Position numbers and translations under genes: made by a program
Part shown: positions 48,974 to 58,303 of the stretch, one piece after another
Layout of the letters: each line of letters opens with the position of its first letter
Numbering within the stretch: the first letter of the stretch is position 1
From: Staphylococcus sp. NAM3COL9
GTDB taxonomy: Bacteria > Bacillota > Bacilli > Staphylococcales > Staphylococcaceae
NCBI RefSeq assembly: GCF_001431205.1
Contig: NZ_LGPC01000016.1
Span: forward strand, 124,001-188,000
Direction: 5' to 3'
DNA length: 64,000 bases
The notes under the pieces: generated by a model
The model's input: the letters and a program-made list of their open reading frames with translations, nothing else
What the model was told of the DNA's origin: nothing
Databases searched by the model: none

Positions 48974-49022
48974 AACAAGGCTAGGGGATCTCATTACAGT
49001 AATGAGATCCCCTAGCCTTGTT
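48974..49022. terminator. Near-perfect 49-base palindromic terminator
   Basis: AACAAGGCTAGGGGATCTCA continues to TTAC and pairs without mismatch with the following arm (24 bp each side, centre at 48998). It lies between convergent tagF-like and lipoprotein genes. Confidence 0.88.
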
Positions 49023-49051
49023 ATTGTGTGTATGATTACTACTTTAATAGA

Positions 49052-49912
49052 TTATTGATAATAAGCTGGGTCTACAACTCTTACAGTTCCTTGCTGATCT
49101 ACTGTAGCAATTGTGTATGATCCTGGTTCAGCTTGATTTTGGAAACTAAAGATATAACTATAATTACCTTGACTACCTTCAATAGCATAATCATTATATG
49201 GATTAGATTGACCATTGATTGAGTTAACTTCTGTTGTTGCATTATCTAATGAGTTTTGGAAGTTGGGTAAATTCTGTAATGCGGCCTGATTATCAACAGG
49301 TCCTGACGTAATATTTTGTGAAACTGGAACTGTATTTTGCCCTTGGTACGGTGGTACATATTCTGATGTTCCTGAGTTTGCTGTACTATTATTCGCATTG
49401 TTTGCATTCGCATTATTTGATGCATCACTGTTAGAATTCGCATTATCATTTGCGCTATTTGCATTTGCGCTATCTGCAGAACCATTAGCATTACTACCAC
49501 TGTTAGCTGCATTGCTATTAGAATTTGCATCACTTGAACTATTAGCACTATCGCTACTATTAGATCCATTAGCGCTATTACTATCATTTGAATTTGAACC
49601 ATCACTGTCTGACGCATTTCCGCTGTCGCTTGATGAACTATTGCTATCAGAACTATCATCATCGCTTGATTTACTGTCACCAGATTTACTGTCTGAATCT
49701 TTGTCTGAACCTTTGTCTGAACCTTTATCTGAATCTTTGTCAGAGCTATCATTGCTCTTCTTGTCATCATTCTTAGAATCTTTTGATTTGTCTTCGCTAG
49801 ATTTTTTGTCGTCTGAACTATCGCCTTTTTTATTACTTTCGTCATCGCCACCATTTGAACAAGCAGCTAAAGCTAAAGATAGTGTCAGAACCCCTGCTAA
49901 TAATTTTTTCAT
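49052..49912 (-). CDS. Ser/Asn/Asp-rich lipoprotein
   Basis: The 286-residue protein has a lipoprotein signal with lipobox LAAC, Cys18 being the lipidated residue. Residues 20-190 are low complexity: first Ser/Asp/Lys with 'DKGSDKGSDKDSD', then Ser/Asn/Asp, then Ala/Asn/Ser. A folded C-terminal domain of about 95 residues follows ('YVPPYQGQNTVP', 'GNYSYIFSFQNQAEPG', 'GTVRVVDPAYYQ'). The layout suggests a membrane-anchored stalk lifting the domain through the wall. Function unknown. ATG follows AAGGAGG. Confidence 0.85.
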   Translation of the reverse strand: MKKLLAGVLTLSLALAACSNGGDDESNKKGDSSDDKKSSEDKSKDSKNDDKKSNDSSDKDSDKGSDKGSDKDSDSKSGDSKSSDDDSSDSNSSSSDSGNASDSDGSNSNDSNSANGSNSSDSANSSSDANSNSNAANSGSNANGSADSANANSANDNANSNSDASNNANANNANNSTANSGTSEYVPPYQGQNTVPVSQNITSGPVDNQAALQNLPNFQNSLDNATTEVNSINGQSNPYNDYAIEGSQGNYSYIFSFQNQAEPGSYTIATVDQQGTVRVVDPAYYQ

Positions 49913-50118
49913 ACAGAAAAACCTCCTTATGTTTTAATACTCGTAACTTAATGATTTAGCCATATGTATTAATTTGCCCAATCAGTTAGATGAGAATTAG
50001 TATGTTATTCACTATAAATTAAAAAATAAACATCTTTTGTCAAAATTCTTTCGAAATAAAATATAAATTTAATGAGAACTAAACAATTGAAAACTTTAAT
50101 TCACATTCTTATCCATAT

Positions 50119-50637
50119 TTATAAGTCTTTCTCCATAATTAAATCCGTATCTATAATAGAACCTGTATAAAATTGATGTTCTCCAGTCACTGTAAGCCCT
50201 TGTTTTAGATAAAATCGATAAGCTTGAGCATTATGCTCCCATACACCTAACCAAAGCTTTGATTTATTAAGTTTTTTAGCTTTTGTTACTGCAAAATCAA
50301 AGACATTTTTACCTTTACCACTACCTTGTGCTTGAGGTAAAAAATAAATGCGTTGTAGTTCAAGATAATCATCACCCATAATCTCCGTTTGGGCATCATG
50401 TACATTCAATTTAAAATAACCAATTATTTTATTATCTTCTTTATAAAAGTAAGTGAATGAATTTTTATTTACTAATTCTTCTTCCAGTTGCTCCACAGCA
50501 TAAGCTTCATTAAAATAACGGTTAAAATCTTCATCAGAATATTCGCCTTCCTCAAAAGTTGCTCTAAATGTTGTCATGCACAAATCTCTCAATATTTTAA
50601 CCTCTGATTGTTCTACACGCTCAATACAGTGGGTCAT
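50119..50637 (-). CDS. GNAT-family N-acetyltransferase
   Basis: The 172-residue protein has the GNAT fold: 'LQRIYFLPQAQGSGKGKNVFDFA' (about 95-117, acetyl-CoA loop in the form QGSGKG) and 'LGVWEHNAQAYRFYLKQGL' (about 130-148). ATG 50637 is five bases after GAGGTGG; an in-frame GTG nine bases upstream overlaps it. Substrate unknown. Confidence 0.88.
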   Translation of the reverse strand: MTHCIERVEQSEVKILRDLCMTTFRATFEEGEYSDEDFNRYFNEAYAVEQLEEELVNKNSFTYFYKEDNKIIGYFKLNVHDAQTEIMGDDYLELQRIYFLPQAQGSGKGKNVFDFAVTKAKKLNKSKLWLGVWEHNAQAYRFYLKQGLTVTGEHQFYTGSIIDTDLIMEKDL

Positions 50638-50911
50638 GATTTCCACCTCTATCTCTATTAATATTTGTAATTTATTATACTAATTCGTGGATAATTTTAC
50701 TATAAAAAATTAATTATAATTTCATTACTTTCAAAGGGTATATTTACAATATCACTTTACTTTCAACAAAAAACAAAAGTTTTTTACTTTAAAGCGCTTA
50801 CTTAAAAAACCTTATGCCTAGGCTTATTGTGTAATTTGCAATTACGTGATAAAGTTGATTCTAGTTTTTAAATTGTGCATAAATATATACATAAGGGAGT
50901 GCCCTAAGGCA

Positions 50912-51901
50912 ATGACTGAATCATTTAAAGCTTTTGTGGTCGATGAACAAGACGGCAAAGTAACAAATCAATTTAAAGATATAACTATAGATGACCTTCC
51001 AGCAGGTGAAGTGTTAATTAAGGTTAAGTACTCAGGTATCAATTATAAAGATGCATTAGCAACAGTTGAAAATTCAAAAGTTGTTAATTCTTATCCAATG
51101 GTTCCAGGTATTGATTTAGCAGGTGTAATAGAACATTCTGATACGCATGCATTCGAATCTGGCGAAGAAGTAATCGTTACTGGTTACGATTTAGGCAGTA
51201 GTCATTTTGGTGGATTTAGTGAATATGCTCGTGTCAAAGAAGAATGGATTGTGCCATTACCTAAAGATTTAACACTGGAAGAGGCTATGATATACGGAAC
51301 AGCTGGTTATACAGCAGGGTTAGCAATAGAGAAATTAGAGCGTAACGGCCTTTCAGTTGAAAAAGATGACGTACTTGTACGTGGTGCTACAGGTGGCGTT
51401 GGAACACTTGCTGTTATGATGTTAGATTCTATTGGTTTTGATGTTGTAGCGAGTACAGGTAAATCGGGTGTTGAAGAAAAACTTAAATCACTCGGTGCAA
51501 AAGAAGTTATACCTCGTATTAACGAAACTGATAATAAACTTCTTGGCAAACGTACTTGGCAAGGAGCGATTGATCCTGTAGGTGGCGAAAGTTTATCTCA
51601 GGTTATCAAACAAATAGATTACAATGGAAGTATCGCAGTAATCGGTATGACTGGTGGTCATACATTTGACAGTTCAGTATTTCCTTTCATATTAAGAGGT
51701 ACAAGTATTATTGGCATTGATTCAGTTTATACTGAAATGAGACAACGTAAACATATCTGGCGTCGATTAGCTAGAGATTTAAAACCAGATCAATTACATG
51801 AAATTAAACAAGTAATCAAATTTAGCAATATAGAAGATAGTATTAAAAAAGTACTTGAACATAATAATTCTGGCCGTATCGTTATCGATTTCGAAGCATA
51901 G
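50912..51901 (+). CDS. Quinone oxidoreductase-like MDR protein, YhdH/YhfP (acryloyl-CoA reductase) family
   Basis: The 329-residue zinc-independent medium-chain reductase has the YhdH/YhfP/AcuI features 'YSGINYKDALA' (about 42-52), 'VPGIDLAGVIE' (about 67-77), NADPH site 'VRGATGGVGTLAVMML' (about 153-168) and 'QGAIDPVGG' (about 218). Relatives reduce acrylyl-CoA or small electrophilic enones with NADPH. ATG 50912 has AAGG close by and AGGGAG 12 bases upstream; a longer in-frame start at 50846 has no site. Confidence 0.9.
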   Translation: MTESFKAFVVDEQDGKVTNQFKDITIDDLPAGEVLIKVKYSGINYKDALATVENSKVVNSYPMVPGIDLAGVIEHSDTHAFESGEEVIVTGYDLGSSHFGGFSEYARVKEEWIVPLPKDLTLEEAMIYGTAGYTAGLAIEKLERNGLSVEKDDVLVRGATGGVGTLAVMMLDSIGFDVVASTGKSGVEEKLKSLGAKEVIPRINETDNKLLGKRTWQGAIDPVGGESLSQVIKQIDYNGSIAVIGMTGGHTFDSSVFPFILRGTSIIGIDSVYTEMRQRKHIWRRLARDLKPDQLHEIKQVIKFSNIEDSIKKVLEHNNSGRIVIDFEA

Positions 51902-51921
51902 TAAAATAATGATTTCTTCCT

Positions 51922-51958
51922 ATCCTACTTCAATTTATATTTTGAAGTAGGATTTTTT
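51922..51958 (+). terminator. Terminator after the YhdH-like gene
   Basis: ATCCTACTTCAA pairs with TTGAAGTAGGAT, followed by TTTTTT; 20 bases beyond the stop codon. Confidence 0.9.
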
Positions 51959-52066
51959 ATATTTTAAATATTAATGAATTTATATTCGTACATAGAAAAG
52001 GTTCCGTTTGATATAAACACATATGAATTAATAAAAAACTTATAATTTAACATTTACAACCAATAT

Positions 52067-52081
52067 ATGAAAGCGTATACT
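52067..52081. promoter_or_regulatory. cre (CcpA) site upstream of the GlcP-like gene
   Basis: ATGAAAGCGTATACT fits the catabolite-responsive element WTGNAANCGNWNNCW at every position. It is 35 bases before the start codon, so CcpA binding would overlap the promoter and ribosome-site region. Confidence 0.7.
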
Positions 52082-52115
52082 TATATCTATCGAATTAAAT
52101 CAGGAGGGTTTGGGA

Positions 52116-53474
52116 ATGAAAATAAATAAAAAACTCATCTTTTTCCTTGGTGCCTTAGGTGGTTTACTCTACGGTTATGACATGGGAGTCATATCTGGTG
52201 CCTTATTATTTATAAAAGATGATATTCCTTTAAATAGTTTTACAGAAGGTTTAGTTGTTTCATCTATGCTCGTTGGGGCAATTGTTGGTTCGGGAGCAAG
52301 TGGACCAATGTCAGACAGACTTGGACGTAGACGTGTTGTGTTTATCATCGCGATCATTTATATTGTTGGGGCATTAATACTAGCATTAGCACCATCAATG
52401 CAAGTCTTAGTAATCGGTCGTCTAGTTATCGGATTAGCCGTTGGTGGTTCTACCGCAATTGTTCCAGTATACTTATCTGAAATGGCACCAACAGAACAAC
52501 GTGGGTCATTAAGTTCATTAAATCAATTAATGATTACAATTGGTATTTTATCATCATATTTAATCAACTATGCTTTCACACCAATTGAAGGTTGGAGATG
52601 GATGTTAGGTCTTGCGATTGTACCTTCTCTCATCTTGCTTATCGGTGTAGCATTTATGCCTGAAAGTCCAAGATGGTTACTTGAACATCGAAGCGAAAAA
52701 GCTGCTCGAGACGTAATGAAATTAACGTTTAAACACAGTGAAATAGATAAAGAAATTGCTGATATGAAAGAAATCAATAATATTTCTGACAGTACTTGGA
52801 ATGTTCTAAAATCAGCTTGGTTAAGACCTACACTGTTAATTGGTTGTGTGTTTGCCTTACTGCAACAAATCATAGGTATTAATGCAATCATTTATTATGC
52901 ACCTACTATTTTCAGTAAAGCTGGATTAGGAAATGCCACTTCTATTTTAGGTACAGTGGGTATCGGTGCAGTGAACGTGATAGTTACAATTGTTGCTATT
53001 AATATTATTGATAAAATCGATCGTAAACGCCTATTAATTATCGGTAATATCGGTATGGTTGCTTCATTATTAATCATGGCTATCTTAATATGGTCAATAG
53101 GAATTCAATCATCAGCTTGGATTATTGTTGCTTGTTTAACTCTTTTCATTATATTCTTTGGTTTCACTTGGGGTCCTGTACTATGGGTTATGTTACCAGA
53201 ATTATTCCCAATGCGCGCACGTGGTGCAGCAACGGGTATGGCAGCATTAGTATTGTCAATTGGTAGTTTATTAGTTGCACAATTCTTCCCACTCTTAACT
53301 GACGTATTACCAGTAGAACAAGTATTCTTAATATTCGCAGCTATTGGTATTGTAGCCTTGATTTTTGTTATTAAATACCTACCAGAAACTCGCGGACGTA
53401 GCTTAGAAGAAATCGAAGCTGAATTACGTTCTAGAACAAATGCAAGCGATGCAAATATTAATGAAACAAAATAA
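52116..53474 (+). CDS. glcP: Sugar-porter MFS transporter, GlcP-like glucose:H+ symporter
   Basis: The 452-residue protein has 12 membrane segments and all sugar-porter marks: 'GYDMGVISGALLF' (about 19-31), 'DRLGRRR' (about 67-73), 'PESPRWLLEHR' (about 184-194), 'QQIIGINAIIYYAP' (about 250-263) and 'PETRGRSLEEIE' (about 421-432). It looks very similar to S. epidermidis GlcP as I recall it. It takes up glucose outside the PTS. ATG 52116 follows AGGAGG; a TTG six bases upstream is less likely. A cre site and a family B terminator flank it. Confidence 0.88.
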   Translation: MKINKKLIFFLGALGGLLYGYDMGVISGALLFIKDDIPLNSFTEGLVVSSMLVGAIVGSGASGPMSDRLGRRRVVFIIAIIYIVGALILALAPSMQVLVIGRLVIGLAVGGSTAIVPVYLSEMAPTEQRGSLSSLNQLMITIGILSSYLINYAFTPIEGWRWMLGLAIVPSLILLIGVAFMPESPRWLLEHRSEKAARDVMKLTFKHSEIDKEIADMKEINNISDSTWNVLKSAWLRPTLLIGCVFALLQQIIGINAIIYYAPTIFSKAGLGNATSILGTVGIGAVNVIVTIVAINIIDKIDRKRLLIIGNIGMVASLLIMAILIWSIGIQSSAWIIVACLTLFIIFFGFTWGPVLWVMLPELFPMRARGAATGMAALVLSIGSLLVAQFFPLLTDVLPVEQVFLIFAAIGIVALIFVIKYLPETRGRSLEEIEAELRSRTNASDANINETK

Positions 53475-53521
53475 TTTCATTATATAAAATATACGCTGAC
53501 ACATTTGTGTCATCTCATATC

Positions 53522-53826
53522 TGTCGACAAAATCATACGAATTTGTTGGCAGTTTTTTTGTACGCTTTCCGTAATCACATCTTCAACCTGTAGTCTTAAG
53601 CTAGTATTTTCACGACAGGAGTCGGCCCAAATCACTACAGTTTTCCAAACAAAAATAATGTAATTATTCATCATATTAAAGCCAAATAAATGAATATATT
53701 AAATTTAGTGAAAAAGATGCCTTTCATTTCCGAGTAAGAATTAAATAACCAAATTAAAGCACAAACATCATCTTAAAGAAATCACCTATAAAAAAACCAA
53801 ATGCTTTTATAGCAATTGGTTTTTTA
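53522..53826 (+). repeat. Family B repeat, copy B3, terminating the GlcP-like gene
   Basis: TGTCGACAAAATC and GATTTGTTGGC-like arms form a terminator with TTTTTTT 48 bases after glcP. The copy continues with 'ctgtagtcttaagctagt', 'aggagtcggcccaaatcac' and the stem AAAAAACCAAATGC / GCAATTGGTTTTTT at 53790-53826. Same 300-base layout as B2. Confidence 0.72.
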
Positions 53827-53856
53827 GTTTATTAGCTGAGCAAATTTTATTATATT

Positions 53857-54258
53857 TTAATATTTTCGATACATCCCTGCCGAATGCGGTTCTGTCATTA
53901 TAAAACCATATTGCGCGTATAACTGATCTGCTGGATAATCAGCAATTAAACTGACATAGGTACCTTGTTCAGCTTCAGCAGAAATGTACGCCATAATATG
54001 GATCATAATCACCTTACCATAACCTTGACCTTGGTAATTAGGATTAACAGCTATATCAATAATTTGAAACGCTGTGCCACCATCACCGATCACTCTTCCC
54101 ATACCAATAAGCACTTGATCATCATAAATTGTTACATCAAAACAAGCATTAGCTAAACCTTTTTCTGCTGCTTTTTGTGATTTCTCACTCAATCCTGCTA
54201 TTTTACGTAAATTTCGATACTCTGAGACTGTTGCTGCTTTATGCTTTATTTCTATCAT
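53857..54258 (-). CDS. GNAT-family N-acetyltransferase
   Basis: The 133-residue protein is a compact GNAT: 'MGRVIGDGGTAFQIIDIAVNPNYQGQGYGKVIM' region at about 53-84 with the acetyl-CoA loop QGQGYG, and a C-terminal 'AQYGFIMTEPHSAGMY' (about 115-130), a pattern of YjcF/aminoglycoside-like small GNATs. Substrate unknown. It follows the IruO-like gene on the same strand, but a terminator lies between them. Confidence 0.88.
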   Translation of the reverse strand: MIEIKHKAATVSEYRNLRKIAGLSEKSQKAAEKGLANACFDVTIYDDQVLIGMGRVIGDGGTAFQIIDIAVNPNYQGQGYGKVIMIHIMAYISAEAEQGTYVSLIADYPADQLYAQYGFIMTEPHSAGMYRKY

Positions 54259-54273
54259 TTACGAACAACTCCT

Positions 54274-54311
54274 AAAAAAAGACTATGTAACATTTACCAT
54301 ATCACATAGCC
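54274..54311 (-). terminator. Terminator of the IruO-like gene
   Basis: On the minus strand GGCTATGTGA pairs with TTACATAGTC, then TTTTTTT; 18 bases beyond the stop codon. Confidence 0.78.
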
Positions 54312-54329
54312 TCTTAGCTTACTTTTGTT

Positions 54330-55379
<1,050 letters not shown>

Positions 55380-55410
55380 CTATCTTCTCTTAGACCTATT
55401 ATGCTTGAAA

Positions 55411-55425
55411 TGATAACGATTATCA
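55411..55425. promoter_or_regulatory. Fur box upstream of the IruO-like gene
   Basis: TGATAACGATTATCA matches the 7-1-7 Fur core TGATAAT-N-ATTATCA in all but one base of the left arm. It is 50 bases before the start codon. Confidence 0.85.
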
Positions 55426-55539
55426 ATGAAAAACCTGTTATTCTCAATTCATTTTACATTTATTTGTATACTTAAATTGAAATAACTATACGGACATTTT
55501 CAACCAATATCTTACTAACGAAACACTTCATCAAAAAAT

Positions 55540-55577
55540 AAAAACCTAACTATTCAACTGTTGATAGCTAGGTTTTT
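55540..55577 (-). terminator. Terminator of the DUF2871 gene
   Basis: AAAAACCTAGCTATCAAC pairs with GTTGAATAGTTAGGTTTTT, followed by ATTTTTTG on the minus strand; 36 bases after the stop codon. Confidence 0.85.
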
Positions 55578-55613
55578 CAAACTTATGATTATACTTTAAT
55601 AAAGCATGGCCGT

Positions 55614-56033
55614 TCATTTTTCCTCTTTAGGATCTTGGATAATTGCACTTTTTAACAAGAAGAATAATAAAATAAATCCTGCTGTTAAAATTGTATGCCC
55701 AAGACCAGCAAATCCTGCAAATGATTCTGGTACTGTTTTACCTATGACTTGATATGTCCCTTTAGTAAACATCATTCCTATAGTTGTTAATACACCCAAG
55801 TTAAATATAATGTAGAACCAATTAAATAGATAATAACTACTTAAGTTAAAGACTTTTGTTACAGGTAATAAAATAAGATGCATAAACATACCTAATATCA
55901 GCGTATGTGTGTGAACAACTACAAGTTGTGTTTCGCCGGTAAAATCATACACTAACGTTAATTCACGATAATAAAACCCACTTAGTAAACCTAATATTGT
56001 ATAGATTAAAAAAGCATACAAAATTCTGCGCAT
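55614..56033 (-). CDS. DUF2871 membrane protein
   Basis: The 139-residue protein has four hydrophobic segments and several membrane-region histidines, including 'VVVHTHTLILGMFMHLILLP' (about 38-57), the mark of DUF2871. Its function is not established. The His-rich segment could bind metal or heme. It lies next to a copper-handling operon on the same strand, but a terminator-like hairpin separates them. ATG 56033 follows GGAGGAG. Confidence 0.8.
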   Translation of the reverse strand: MRRILYAFLIYTILGLLSGFYYRELTLVYDFTGETQLVVVHTHTLILGMFMHLILLPVTKVFNLSSYYLFNWFYIIFNLGVLTTIGMMFTKGTYQVIGKTVPESFAGFAGLGHTILTAGFILLFFLLKSAIIQDPKEEK

Positions 56034-56104
56034 CGAGACTCCTCCTTATAGCTATTATAGGATATTTTTTTGAAAATTACAGTGACAATTCACCAAACTT
56101 ACTC

Positions 56105-56149
56105 AGTAAAAAGACAAGTCATATTTTTAAGATGACTTGTCTTTTTACT
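56105..56149 (-). terminator. Terminator of the ycnI-copCD operon
   Basis: AGTAAAAAGACAAGTCAT pairs with ATGACTTGTCTTTTTACT, directly after the ycnI stop codon. Confidence 0.85.
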
Positions 56150-56153
56150 TATT

Positions 56154-56732
56154 TTATTTTGCTGTCTTTTTAAAGATTGCTACTAACGATAAAATGATTG
56201 CTACAATAGATACAATCCATAACGCTATTGAACCATTACTAGATTGACTACTTCCAGCAGTATCTTCGTTGCCTTTAGTTACTTTAGTAATAGGCGCAGG
56301 TTTTTCTGCATCTTCATCGCCTGTCCATTTAACAGTGTCGCCATCATCGTAGGTTTGATAAGCATCCCATTTAAATTCTCCTTCTTTTTCAGGGTTAGCG
56401 ACTTGGATTGGTAAATCAATGAATTCATTTGGACCAATACCCTTACCTTTTGCTGTCCAAGTAATTTTTATAATATTACCATCATCATCTTTAGTTAATT
56501 TATGAGCAAATTGATCATTAGGTTCTATACCAACTACTGTAAGTTCTTTCGGTACTTTTAATTCAACTTTAGTCGTATTTGCATCTTTTTCGACTGGAAT
56601 TCTGACATCATACTTTTCATATGAGCCTGGTTCGCTCGTATCTGGATTTAACGTTACATGAGCGTCTGCACTTTTAGAAAAGCCCACTGCAATGATACAC
56701 GCGACTATTGCCACCATAATTTGTTTAAACAT
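56154..56732 (-). CDS. YcnI-family (DUF1775) copper-binding lipid-bilayer-anchored protein
   Basis: The 192-residue protein has a signal peptide cleaved after 'SADA' leaving His25 as the first residue ('HVTLNP'), a DUF1775 domain (about 25-150) with 'WTAKGKGIGPNEF' and 'WTGDED', and a C-terminal membrane anchor (about 168-188). In Bacillus YcnI the new N-terminal His and a Trp bind Cu(II). It is downstream of copC-copD by 15 bases, as in ycnKJI. Confidence 0.9.
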   Translation of the reverse strand: MFKQIMVAIVACIIAVGFSKSADAHVTLNPDTSEPGSYEKYDVRIPVEKDANTTKVELKVPKELTVVGIEPNDQFAHKLTKDDDGNIIKITWTAKGKGIGPNEFIDLPIQVANPEKEGEFKWDAYQTYDDGDTVKWTGDEDAEKPAPITKVTKGNEDTAGSSQSSNGSIALWIVSIVAIILSLVAIFKKTAK

Positions 56733-56747
56733 AATTTTTATCTCCCT

Positions 56748-57998
56748 TTATCCTGGAATATTAATTTGACTCATAATCACTCCAACTAATATCAATATGA
56801 GTCCCATACTTAATTCAATATACAATGTTACTTTATTCGCACGGTGTTGTTTTCCTAACGCACGTGTTGTTTGATAAAATCCTAGCGTCATCATGATGAG
56901 CGTTAATACCACTTTAACGATGAGCAAGGCACTCCATGTTTGTATATTAGTCCAAATAGCTAATATATTTGTTTGGTCTATAGACATCAATACACCAGAA
57001 ATGATAATGAGTGCTACTGCAGTCGTATTTAATTTCAATAACAATGCTCTGATAGACTGACTGTTTTGATACGCTTTCGCATGTATGACAAAGAGTAAAT
57101 AAATCAATGCACCTAACCAAAGTGACATGCCACCTATATGTACGGTTCTAATTAAAATTGACCAAATTGGCACGCTTTGAGACCATGCGTGTCCAGACAT
57201 ACTCAATGTGATTAGCATTATAATTGTGATTAATACATACCAACTCTGTGCCATATGTTTCAATGTAAATAACCCTAACAATACTATAATTGCCACCATC
57301 GTTAAGACAAATGGCACTTGTGTTAATGCTGCTGTTTGCAATGATAATACATCAGAAACAACATCTGAAGAAAGTGTCATCATATAAACTAAAGCAGTCA
57401 TTACTGAAAGCATCATAAGCATCCATATAATAGGTTTAAAATATCGATCAGTTTTAAACGTTAATAATCCTTTTCTACTTGCCAATTGATTTACTAAAAA
57501 TAGACCAGATAATGTAATAATGAACCCTTCAGTTATAAAGCGTAATGCACCAAACCAAAAATTTGCTTTTTCATAAAATGGCGGTGTAGTGTCAATTCCA
57601 TTAGCCGTTTCTTTACCAATTGAAAATTCAAACGTATCACTTATCTCGTGACCATCTGCTGACATTGTTTGCCATTTTATATTATGCGTTCCTTTTTCTA
57701 ACTCATCCAAAGGAAATGATAATGTCTGCGAAGAACCCGTAGTACTCGGTTTCACTTCAGCGATTTCACTTCCAGTATCATCAAAAATCTGCACACTCGA
57801 ATATTGTGCGTGTACCGGTTCATTAAATTGTAGTTCAATTTCTCTAGGTTGTTCATCTACAACGCTGTTTGCCTTTGGCGTTGCTTTTTCAAGTGTGGCA
57901 TGTGCTGACACTTGTTGCGTTAATGCCATAAACACTATGATTATAGTGATGAAAAATATAGACATCGTCGCTTTAGGAAATCTTATAGATAGTTGCAC
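56748..57998 (-). CDS. CopC-CopD fusion copper uptake/resistance protein (YcnJ-like)
   Basis: The 416-residue protein has a signal segment (about 10-30), a CopC domain starting at His33 ('HATLEKATP') with 'FNEPVHAQYSSVQI' and 'SADGHEISD' (copper-ligand histidines), then a CopD domain with eight membrane segments (about 150-415). Relatives move copper across the membrane, YcnJ being a copper importer. GTG 57998 is the start, nine bases after GGGGG. YcnI follows. No copper repressor is in the window. Confidence 0.9.
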   Translation of the reverse strand: MQLSIRFPKATMSIFFITIIIVFMALTQQVSAHATLEKATPKANSVVDEQPREIELQFNEPVHAQYSSVQIFDDTGSEIAEVKPSTTGSSQTLSFPLDELEKGTHNIKWQTMSADGHEISDTFEFSIGKETANGIDTTPPFYEKANFWFGALRFITEGFIITLSGLFLVNQLASRKGLLTFKTDRYFKPIIWMLMMLSVMTALVYMMTLSSDVVSDVLSLQTAALTQVPFVLTMVAIIVLLGLFTLKHMAQSWYVLITIIMLITLSMSGHAWSQSVPIWSILIRTVHIGGMSLWLGALIYLLFVIHAKAYQNSQSIRALLLKLNTTAVALIIISGVLMSIDQTNILAIWTNIQTWSALLIVKVVLTLIMMTLGFYQTTRALGKQHRANKVTLYIELSMGLILILVGVIMSQINIPG

Positions 57999-58228
57999 GA
58001 CAAATCCCCCTAATTATGTCTTGTACTTCTCATCATATTAAATTCAAAGCGTATTCACAATATTAATTATTAATTGTCATTTTTCAGACATATCATTTAC
58101 AATATTTTAATTCATGTTATATACTTGCAATCAATTTATTTCATATTATTTATTTGTATAATGCCTTCTTTTAATATATGATGATTTTATTTTCACAAAA
58201 TAAATATGACTCCTCCCCTCTCTAAACA
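57999..58228. other. Upstream region of the copper operon
   Basis: About 230 A+T-rich bases carrying the copper-operon promoter. I see no CopY, CsoR or YcnK-type operator that matches a known consensus. Confidence 0.35.
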
Positions 58229-58276
58229 ATAAAGAGCTCGTCCCCAAATTGTTTTGATTAGGAATGAGCTCTTTTA
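58229..58276. terminator. Terminator of the RpiB-DhaL-DhaK-dehydrogenase operon
   Basis: AAAGAGCTC-(N)-GAGCTCTTT arms with extra pairing around 'cctaatcaaaacaatttggg'; on the minus strand it follows the rpiB-type stop codon by 27 bases and ends in TTATTG. Confidence 0.75.
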
Positions 58277-58303
58277 ATATATGAATTGATTGCAAATTAT
58301 ATT

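Noticed and set aside
49398..49937. A 179-codon Leu/Ser-rich plus-strand ORF opposite the lipoprotein gene, and a 202-codon second minus-strand frame
   Set aside because: Both are products of the repetitive Ser/Asp/Asn codons read in other frames. The lipoprotein frame has the lipobox, ribosome site and a non-repetitive C-terminal domain.
50788..50803. 'ttaaagcgcttactta' as a cre site ahead of the YhdH-like gene
   Set aside because: Neither strand has the TG/CA ends of the consensus; it is only a palindromic AAGCGCTT core.
12971..53826. Family A and B repeats as insertion sequences
   Set aside because: No transposase ORF, no consistent terminal inverted repeats and no clear target duplications; copies are 70-300 bases.
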